The position numbers and the translations under genes were made by a program. Under the pieces are notes generated by a model. That model was not told the DNA's origin and did not search any database. It saw nothing but the letters and a program-made list of their open reading frames with translations. From positions 1-52,388 of the forward strand of contig JAHEJI010000013.1 of NCBI GenBank assembly GCA_024638965.1: a DNA stretch of 52,388 bases. Reading direction: 5' to 3'. How positions within the stretch are numbered: the stretch's first letter is position 1; every line of letters begins with the position of its first letter. This document shows positions 45,661-52,388 of this stretch, in pieces. The stretch is from Planctomycetaceae bacterium. GTDB taxonomy: Bacteria; Planctomycetota; Planctomycetia; Pirellulales; Pirellulaceae.

Positions 45661-46119
45661 TGTCACAATCTGTTGCAAGAGTCACCATTCACATTGTGTT
45701 CTCGACCAAGCATCGCAAACCATGGCTGCAAACTCCTGAATTGCGCGGCGATCTGTTCGCATATATGGCGACGATTTTAAAAACCAATGTTGACTCACCT
45801 GCCTTAATCATTGGTGGAGTCGAGGATCACATTCACGCTTTGTGCCTTTTAAGTCGTAAACTTGCCATCATGAAAGTCATTGAAAAAGCAAAAACAGAAA
45901 CCAGCAAATGGCTCAAGAACCAATCGCAACAAACAAGCGACTTTGCGTGGCAAAACGGGTACGGCGCATTTTCAGTCAGCGAGTCAAATATCCCGCAAGT
46001 AAAAAAACACATCAAGAATCAAGAAGAACATCATCGGAAAATGACATTTCAAGATGAGTTTAGGCAGCTATGCAAACGACATGGGATCGATCTGGATGAA
46101 CGTTACGCTTGGAATTAGG
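45661..46119 (+). CDS. IS200/IS605-like Y1 transposase (REP-associated type), catalytic Tyr replaced by His
   Basis: A 152-aa protein from MSQSVARVTIHIVF, within a longer frame that opens at 45504. It has the Y1 HUH fold: first strand HIVFSTKHRKPWL and the metal-binding DHIHAL pair. In relatives, the last helix reads VxxYIxxQEEHH, where the Tyr is the nucleophile. Here it reads VKKHIKNQEEHH, with His (CAC codon) in that position. It is therefore probably unable to cut DNA by the usual mechanism, though it may still bind REPs. It is flanked by REP-like palindromes on both sides. Confidence 0.82.
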
Positions 46120-46403
46120 ACCGCCCCGTGGGGGCTTCGCTTCGATTGAAATCGGTTCCCAGGGCGTTGCCCAGGGCGTTGCCCAAGGCGTTGCCCTGGG
46201 CTGACCTAGGACTGGCCCGTTGGGCCAAAACATTTGGACAACATCGTAATTATGGGATCGTGAAACGACTCTTCGGTTCCCAAAGGCTGACATAGGACTG
46301 CCCAACGGGCCGAAACATTTGGACAACATCGTAATTATTGGATCGTGAAACAACTCTTCGGTTCCCTGGGCTGACATAGGACTGCCCAGCGGGCTGTAAC
46401 ATT
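46120..46403. repeat. REP-like array with two full and one partial 85-bp repeat
   Basis: After palindromic CCCAGGGCGTTGCCCAGGGC sequence there is a tandem repeat of about 85 bp beginning CTGACxTAGGACTG at 46201, 46287 and 46371. Copies one and two are about 90% identical over the ACATTTGGACAACATCGTAA section; the third is cut short and merges into the start of imuA. Confidence 0.8.
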
Positions 46404-47321
46404 TTGGCTGACACTGTGATTACAACTGCTCGCGAAAACCTGATTCAACAACTCCAACACAAAATTCATCGGCTGGAAACAAACAGTCGAGTTGACGATG
46501 GTAGCGTTGTGCCAAGCGGTTGTGCAGCTATCAACCAGATCCTTCCGGAAGACGGATACAAGCGAGGTACTTTAATCGAGTGGTTCACTCCCAATTCTCA
46601 CAACGCTCAGTCGCGCCATCACAGCGGGGGTTACGGCGTTGACTTCCTGTCGTTGCTGACCGCCCAAAAAGCCTGTGCCGATGGCGGAGCACTGGTCGTG
46701 ATTGATCCCGATCGTCAGTTTCATCCACCCGCAGCCGCGGCACTGGGCATCAACAGTGGCAACTTGATCATCTTGCGTTCTACAAACGCACTCGATTCAA
46801 CTCACGATGAAAACCAGAACGATCTTTACTGGGCTATCGATCAGGCGCTGCGCTGCCCGGCGGTTGCCGCAGTCTGGGGGCCGCTCGGTTGGATTGGCGA
46901 ACGTTGGTTCAGACGCTTTCAACTTTCGGCCGAATCCAGCGGAACGTTGGGGTTGTTTGTGCGACCTGCCAGTGCACTGAATCAACCCAGCTGGGCCGAA
47001 GTGCAATGGGAACTTACCAATGCGGAATGCGAAATGCGGAATGCGGAATATGGACCGAGCAAAATTCCACACTCCGCACTCCGCATTCCGCATTTGCGCA
47101 GCCTCAGGCTTCGCCTGCTTCGCTGCCGAGGCACTTTGACGGGCCAAACGATTGACTTGGAAATCAACACCATCACAGGGAGCGTGTGCGAATCGACTCG
47201 CACGCGACGTGATTATGAACGACAACCTTTGCACCAACACCGAACCTCAGAAAAGGGTCCTCTGTCTGTGGCTGCCCAACTGGCCCATTCAAAGACTCGT
47301 CGTCTCACAAAAAGAGCTTAA
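46404..47321 (+). CDS. imuA: ImuA RecA-like accessory protein of translesion synthesis
   Basis: A 305-aa RecA-like protein in the gene order imuA-imuB-dnaE2. VPSGCAAINQILPEDGYKRGTLIEWF is the ImuA/SulA-type N-terminus and ALVVIDPDRQFHPPAAAALGI a core strand-helix pair. The last residues (LSVAAQLAHSKTRRLTKRA) match the family end. ImuA works with ImuB and DnaE2 in damage-induced mutagenesis. The start is a TTG in the partial REP copy, or the GTG at 46416; no ATG is near. An in-frame palindromic insertion (47019-47094) adds about 25 residues (NAECEMRNAEYG...) before the C-terminal part. The gene overlaps imuB by 107 bp. Confidence 0.87.
   Translation: MADTVITTARENLIQQLQHKIHRLETNSRVDDGSVVPSGCAAINQILPEDGYKRGTLIEWFTPNSHNAQSRHHSGGYGVDFLSLLTAQKACADGGALVVIDPDRQFHPPAAAALGINSGNLIILRSTNALDSTHDENQNDLYWAIDQALRCPAVAAVWGPLGWIGERWFRRFQLSAESSGTLGLFVRPASALNQPSWAEVQWELTNAECEMRNAEYGPSKIPHSALRIPHLRSLRLRLLRCRGTLTGQTIDLEINTITGSVCESTRTRRDYERQPLHQHRTSEKGPLSVAAQLAHSKTRRLTKRA
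47019..47094. repeat. in-frame palindromic insertion in imuA
   Basis: Left arm: repeats of AATGCGG (47019-47053). Right arm: repeats of CCGCATT (47067-47094), complementary to the left. The frame stays open, adding the encoded peptide to ImuA. The left-arm unit also occurs in dnaE2. Confidence 0.8.
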
Positions 47322-48960
47322 ACGACAACGCGTGGTGCTATTCACTCAACACCCCACACGTGGGCAACGGGTATCGGCTGTCTCTCCCCTCGCCGCTCGT
47401 GACGGCATCCCGATTGATATGCCAATTTCGGAAGCGAAATCTCTTCTGAAGAGCTCAAGGAGCCAATCCCCGAAAAGTCACCAAGGGCCAAACTCAAACG
47501 ACCCATTCCATATCTTTGAACATGACCGCTCCGCCGATCAGGCCGCCATCGAAGAACTGGCTGATACACTTTGCGAATTCAGCCCCATTATTGGGATCGA
47601 ACAAACCGACTGGCCCAGTTCAATCTTTCTTGATGTAACCGGACTGGCTCACCTGTTCGGAAACGAAACCCAACTCGCCCTCGGAGTCGAAAAGCATTGC
47701 CAAGGCTTGGGCTACCTGACTCGAGTCGCCATTGCCAATACCATCGGGTTGACCTGGGGCGTCGCCCGATTTTGGGCTGCTGAAAACGATCAACAGAATC
47801 CTGTGATCGTCCTGCAAGCCGAGGAACCACCGAACCCACCCGGTAAACCTCCTAACGAACAGGCTGCCAACACAACTTTGAGTCACTTACCCATTGAAGC
47901 GTTGAGACTCAGCGAATCGACAACAGAAACACTGGGCCAACTCGGCATCAACTGGGTCAACCAACTCTTTCAGCTTTCGCGAACCGACCTGACAACACGG
48001 TTTGGAGATGAAATTAATCGCCGCATCGATCAGGCGACCGGAAAAATCGAAGAACCGATTGCGGCTCGCCATCAACCACCCGAATTTCAAGCGGAACAGC
48101 TGCTTGATTTTCCAACCAGCAACCGCGAAACGATTGAGATCATTTTGTCACGATTAATCGCTGACATCTGTAAACAAATGAAAGCTCGCCAGCAAGGCGC
48201 GCTTCAATGGACCGTCAAATTGTTGCTTCAAGCAGGCCCTTGCATTGAGTTTCGAGTTAATCTGTTTCAGCCCGCGGCCACGGTCACACATGTCATGCAG
48301 CTTGTCCAAATGCGGCTTGAACAAATCCTCCAGCCTCACACACGAAAACGCCGCGTCCGAAAAACGAGAGAAGGCAAATCCCAAACGCCGCGGTTGTACA
48401 CCACGATCCAAGTCAATGAGATCATCATCAGCGTGACCTCGTGCGTGCTGCTGGCCGAGAGACAAAGACAGCTTTTTGATGAGAATCCACGGCTGGACAA
48501 ACAGTCGCTTGCCCACCTGATCAATCGCCTCACCAGCAGGCTCGGCCAGCAGAATGTGGTCTACCCAACGCTCCAATCGGGAGCCCAACCTGAATATGCC
48601 GTCCGTTTCAAACCACTGGTTGACCCGCGCAGACGCCGTGGACGCGCGAACGCGAAACCCAAGACGTCTTCGCATGTGATGGCTCGACCGTTAAGGCTGC
48701 TGAATCCGGCAATTGAAATTAACGGTGAATCACAAACACCGGGAGGAAACAAAATTGAACGCCCCCCTGCCCTGCTCGTTCACAATCAAATCCCACAAAA
48801 AATCATTCATGCCTGGGGACCCGAACGAATTGAAACCGGTTGGTGGCGAGGCTCAACCATTCGACGCGATTACTGGAGAATCGAAACAGAGACGAATCAG
48901 CAGTTTTGGATCTATCGAAATCTGAGGAATCGAAAATGGTTTTTACAGGGGGAGTTTTAG
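47215..48960 (+). CDS. imuB: ImuB, Y-family polymerase-like protein
   Basis: I start at the ATG at 47215 (581 aa), as family similarity begins with RVLCLWLPNWPIQRLV; the frame is open upstream. ImuB is a Y-family DNA polymerase relative that lacks the catalytic acidic residues but holds the DnaE2-ImuA complex on the sliding clamp. Visible Y-family pieces include SSIFLDVTGLAHLFGNE, the region of palm strand and its loss of the SLDE motif, and LGYLTRVAIANTIGLTWGVARF. The C-terminus RRDYWRIETETNQQFWIYRN is typical of ImuB. It is followed by a repeat-rich gap of 296 bp before dnaE2. Confidence 0.9.
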   Translation: MNDNLCTNTEPQKRVLCLWLPNWPIQRLVVSQKELKRQRVVLFTQHPTRGQRVSAVSPLAARDGIPIDMPISEAKSLLKSSRSQSPKSHQGPNSNDPFHIFEHDRSADQAAIEELADTLCEFSPIIGIEQTDWPSSIFLDVTGLAHLFGNETQLALGVEKHCQGLGYLTRVAIANTIGLTWGVARFWAAENDQQNPVIVLQAEEPPNPPGKPPNEQAANTTLSHLPIEALRLSESTTETLGQLGINWVNQLFQLSRTDLTTRFGDEINRRIDQATGKIEEPIAARHQPPEFQAEQLLDFPTSNRETIEIILSRLIADICKQMKARQQGALQWTVKLLLQAGPCIEFRVNLFQPAATVTHVMQLVQMRLEQILQPHTRKRRVRKTREGKSQTPRLYTTIQVNEIIISVTSCVLLAERQRQLFDENPRLDKQSLAHLINRLTSRLGQQNVVYPTLQSGAQPEYAVRFKPLVDPRRRRGRANAKPKTSSHVMARPLRLLNPAIEINGESQTPGGNKIERPPALLVHNQIPQKIIHAWGPERIETGWWRGSTIRRDYWRIETETNQQFWIYRNLRNRKWFLQGEF

Positions 48961-48969
48961 AAGTTAGTT

Positions 48970-49245
<276 letters not shown>

Positions 49246-49256
49246 AACTTAAAAAC

Positions 49257-52200
49257 ATGTACAGCGAACTTCACTGCAAAACAAATTACTCATTCCTCAC
49301 CGGTGCTTCGCACGCGGACGAACTGGTCGCTCGCGCGGTCGAGCTGGGATACCGCGCGCTTGCCGTCACCGATGAAAACAGCCTTGCCGGGGTCGTGCGG
49401 GCATTTGCGGCTGCCCGTGAAACCGATTTGAAGCTGATCATCGGTGCAGAAATCATTCTCAACGATGCACCACCGGTGGTGCTATGGGCACCTGACCGGG
49501 CCGCTTATGCGCAGTTGTCAAAGCTGATCACCGTTGGTCGGCGCCGCGCCCCCAAAGGCGAATGCTGGTTGTCACTTGCTGACATCGCCAGTCATTCAAA
49601 AGGCCTGATCGCCGGCGTGATTCCTTACTTTAAAGGCGACCGGATCAGGACCGACCACATTGACGAAACGCACCCCAGTTTCGAATGGCACTCTCAAGCC
49701 AATCTGCAAATCACAAACCGCGACCTGTGCGAGGCAATCGGGCAATATCGAGAACTCTTCTGCGACCGGACTCACGTGTTGGCAGAGCTTTATCGCGGCG
49801 TCGATGACAACTGGCGAATCGAGCAGCTACAGCAGTTGGCAAAACAGTCAGGACTTCCACTGGTTGCTGCAGGCGATGTGCTTTATCACTTGCCGGCCAG
49901 ACTGCCATTACATGATGTGCTGACGGCGATTAAACATCGCACGGCCGTCGACCGGGCAGGCGATTTGTTGATCCCCAACGCGGAACGCCATCTACAAACC
50001 ATTGACCAGCGAAAACTTCAGTTTTCCCGTATCGAGAGCGCCATCGATCGAGCCAACTCGATCGCGGAACAGTGTTCATTTTGCCTCAGCCAACTCCGTT
50101 ACGAATACCCGGAAGAACTGGCTCCTGATGGCAAAACACCCATCGAATACTTGCGTGAACTAACCCAAAACGGGGCTCGACAGCGTTACCCCGACGGCGT
50201 ACCGAAAAAAGTTCTTCAGCAGATCGATCATGAGCTTCAATTGATCGACGAGTTGCGTTACGAAGCTTATTTCCTGACTGTTTGGGACTTGGTTCGCTTT
50301 GCGCGCAGTCGCGGGATCTTATGTCAGGGGCGCGGTTCAGCTGCCAACTCCGCCGTTTGCTATATGCTGGGCGTGACGTCAGTCAACCCGAACACGTCCG
50401 ACCTGTTGTTTGAACGATTCATCAGCAAAGAACGCAACGAAGCGCCCGACATTGACGTTGATTTTGAACACGAACGTCGCGAAGAAGTTCTTCAATACCT
50501 GTACGAAAAATATGGTCGCGATCGGGCTGGACTCGCGGCAACGGTGATCACTTATCGCAGCCGCAGTGCAATTCGAGACGTTGGTAAGGCGCTGGGGTTG
50601 TCACTTGATCGCGTCGATGCGCTGGCAAAACAAGTGGATGGCTACGGCAATGTTGAGAACCTGGGCGCTCGTTGTGAAACCGTTGGGATCGACCCCGAAT
50701 CTGAAATCGGCAAGCGACTTTGCCACTTGGCTGTTGAAATCCTGGGCTTTCCGCGCCACCTTTCACAGCATGTTGGCGGGATGGTCATTACCCAGGGCAA
50801 ACTGGATGAGCTGGTCCCCATCGAAAACGCGGCGATGGAAGACCGCACGGTGATCCAGTGGGATAAAGAAGACCTCGAAGAACTGGGCCTTCTGAAAGTC
50901 GACTGTTTGTGCCTGGGCATGTTGTCGGCGATTCGCAAATGTTTTCATCTGATTCGGAAACATGATGATCGGCATCTGACGCTGGCCAACGTTCCTGCTG
51001 AAGATCCAAAAGTGTACGACATGATCTGTGCAGCAGATACCGTGGGCGTGTTTCAAATCGAAAGCCGTGGCCAGATGAGCATGCTTCCACGATTGAAGCC
51101 GCGTTGTTTTTACGATCTGGTCATTGAAGTCGCGATCGTTCGACCAGGTCCGATTCAAGGCAATATGGTGCATCCGTTTTTGCGGCGAAGAAACGGGGAC
51201 GAAACGATCACTTATCCGAACGAAGAAATAAGAGCCGTGTTACACCGCACCTTGGGCGTGCCGATTTTTCAAGAGCAGGCCATGAAGCTGGCGGTGGTTG
51301 CTGCTGGATTTACTCCCGGGGAAGCCGATCAGCTTCGCCGCGCGATGGGGGCCTGGCGAAAGACAGGCGTGATTGAAAAGTTCAAAGAAAAACTGATGTC
51401 GGGGATGCGCGAGAAAGGCCTCACGGGGGAGTTTGCGGATCAGGTCTTTCGACAGATCCGGGGTTTCGGTGAGTACGGTTTTCCTGAATCACACGCCGCC
51501 AGTTTTGCCCTCCTGGTTTACGTATCCGCCTGGCTCAAACTTTATTATCCGGCTGCATTTTGTGCGTCGATTATCAACAGCCAACCCATGGGCTTTTATG
51601 CTCCGGCTCAACTGGTCGCCTGTGCGAAAAAACACGGCGTAAAAGTCTTACCTGTCGATGTCAATCACAGTGATTGGGACTGCACGTTATCCAATGCGGA
51701 ATGCGGAATGCGGAATGCGGGATTTTGCTCGGACAGCTCGCATTTAGCATTGCGATTGGGCTTGCGGATGATCTCCGGTTTAAGGGAAAGCGCAGGTGAG
51801 ATCATTGAAATAGTAAGGCAACACGGACCTTTCTTGAGCGTAGCAGATTTTGCGAAGCGAACTCGACTCGGACAAGCGACCATTACGCGGCTGAGCAAAG
51901 CAGATGCGTTTGGATCCGTGAATCAGGATCGGCGAGCCGCGCTTTGGCAATCGCTCGCTCAGGAGAAAACGCCACAGGAACAACCGCTGTTTGACAAACT
52001 TTCGACGGAAGACGACGACACAGAGTTGTTGCCGATTTTGAATGATCAGGAGCAGGTCACCGAAGACTATCGCTCCATAGGTCTCTCTTTACGGGCTCAT
52101 CCAATTTCGTTTTATCGAGCGGGCCTGGATGAAATGAAAGTCACAACCGCAGCTGGCTTGGAAGACAAGGACAACAACCGGCATCTTCGTGTGGCGGGCC

Positions 52201-52388
52201 TGGTGATTTTGCGTCAACGGCCTTCGACCGCCAAAGGCATCACCTTTGTGACTTTGGAAGACGAAACCGGAACAGCCAACCTGGTCGTCAAACAGAAAAC
52301 CTGGGAACGCTATTACAAGATCGCTCGCCGTTCACCCGCTTGGATCGCACACGGAAAACTCGAAAGGAAAAGTGGTGTGATTCATGTG
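49257..52388 (+). CDS. dnaE2: error-prone DNA polymerase III alpha subunit DnaE2, partial
   Basis: The frame runs from ATG 49257 to the right edge without a stop (1044 codons seen). MYSELHCKTNYSFLTGAS is the PHP-domain start. PDIDVDFEHERREEV at 397-411 contains the polymerase Asp residues, and FGEYGFPESHAASFALLVY is the family's later palm/finger segment. An OB-fold (LRVAGLVILRQRPSTAKGI) lies near the edge. DnaE2 copies past lesions with low fidelity, together with ImuA and ImuB, and is normally under SOS control; no LexA box was identified. About 18 residues (SNAECGMRNAGFCSDSSH, from about residue 812) are an in-frame palindromic insertion absent from other DnaE2 proteins I know. Confidence 0.94.
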   Translation, partial: MYSELHCKTNYSFLTGASHADELVARAVELGYRALAVTDENSLAGVVRAFAAARETDLKLIIGAEIILNDAPPVVLWAPDRAAYAQLSKLITVGRRRAPKGECWLSLADIASHSKGLIAGVIPYFKGDRIRTDHIDETHPSFEWHSQANLQITNRDLCEAIGQYRELFCDRTHVLAELYRGVDDNWRIEQLQQLAKQSGLPLVAAGDVLYHLPARLPLHDVLTAIKHRTAVDRAGDLLIPNAERHLQTIDQRKLQFSRIESAIDRANSIAEQCSFCLSQLRYEYPEELAPDGKTPIEYLRELTQNGARQRYPDGVPKKVLQQIDHELQLIDELRYEAYFLTVWDLVRFARSRGILCQGRGSAANSAVCYMLGVTSVNPNTSDLLFERFISKERNEAPDIDVDFEHERREEVLQYLYEKYGRDRAGLAATVITYRSRSAIRDVGKALGLSLDRVDALAKQVDGYGNVENLGARCETVGIDPESEIGKRLCHLAVEILGFPRHLSQHVGGMVITQGKLDELVPIENAAMEDRTVIQWDKEDLEELGLLKVDCLCLGMLSAIRKCFHLIRKHDDRHLTLANVPAEDPKVYDMICAADTVGVFQIESRGQMSMLPRLKPRCFYDLVIEVAIVRPGPIQGNMVHPFLRRRNGDETITYPNEEIRAVLHRTLGVPIFQEQAMKLAVVAAGFTPGEADQLRRAMGAWRKTGVIEKFKEKLMSGMREKGLTGEFADQVFRQIRGFGEYGFPESHAASFALLVYVSAWLKLYYPAAFCASIINSQPMGFYAPAQLVACAKKHGVKVLPVDVNHSDWDCTLSNAECGMRNAGFCSDSSHLALRLGLRMISGLRESAGEIIEIVRQHGPFLSVADFAKRTRLGQATITRLSKADAFGSVNQDRRAALWQSLAQEKTPQEQPLFDKLSTEDDDTELLPILNDQEQVTEDYRSIGLSLRAHPISFYRAGLDEMKVTTAAGLEDKDNNRHLRVAGLVILRQRPSTAKGITFVTLEDETGTANLVVKQKTWERYYKIARRSPAWIAHGKLERKSGVIHV
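51692..51756. repeat. in-frame palindromic insertion in dnaE2
   Basis: AATGCGG units (about 51692-51720) with a degenerate complementary right arm (CGCATTTAGCATTGCGATTGG). The frame is preserved. It is the same element type as the one in imuA at 47019-47094. Confidence 0.75.

Overview
The window looks like a piece of a planctomycete chromosome, probably from the Pirellulaceae or a close relative. This is inferred from gene content: VCBS/ASPIC_UnbV lipoproteins, a PEP-CTERM tail, cysteine-rich secreted proteins, a fused AroD-AroE, ImuA-ImuB-DnaE2, and short operons separated by repeat-rich spacers. No rRNA or taxonomic marker is present to settle it.

Layout. 1-4.3 kb (minus): a broken VCBS fragment, a MITE-like IS630 remnant, a long palindrome and a large VCBS/ASPIC/TPR lipoprotein. 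4.6-12.4 kb (plus): a sulfotransferase-like protein, two paralogous alkaline-phosphatase-superfamily enzymes, a ribbon-helix-helix-like protein, a membrane protein and an ACR3 arsenite carrier. 12.4-18.7 kb: small hypothetical proteins, a Cys-rich protein with a CEGAT repeat, a PEP-CTERM remnant, a secreted protein built of VKA repeats, a phage terminase remnant and tRNA-Asp. 18.8-24.5 kb: a TPR protein, glnD and glnB (nitrogen signalling), cob(I)alamin adenosyltransferase and a Nudix hydrolase. 24.8-26.5 kb: a GT-C glycosyltransferase.

26.5-31.2 kb (minus) is the most interesting locus. Five consecutive genes encode a ubiquitin-like protein, an E2-like UBC protein, an E1-like adenylating enzyme, a membrane-anchored JAB/JAMM peptidase and a membrane-anchored RING-like protein. 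Together they make a complete eukaryote-style conjugation and deconjugation set. Operons of this general type have been predicted computationally in bacteria, but I know of no established function for this one, and the membrane anchoring of both the JAB and RING proteins is suggestive.

31.3-45 kb: a GNAT acetyltransferase, an unknown protein, an ABC permease with a membrane-fusion protein but no ATPase, an NtrC-type regulator, endonuclease-type mutL, fused aroDE, aroK, a prepilin-peptidase-like protein and an OmpA-like lipoprotein. 45-52.4 kb: a repeat-rich zone with a Y1 transposase lacking its tyrosine, REP-like repeats, and the imuA-imuB-dnaE2 mutagenic translesion cassette. The same type of palindromic element sits in frame inside both imuA and dnaE2. 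dnaE2 runs off the right edge.
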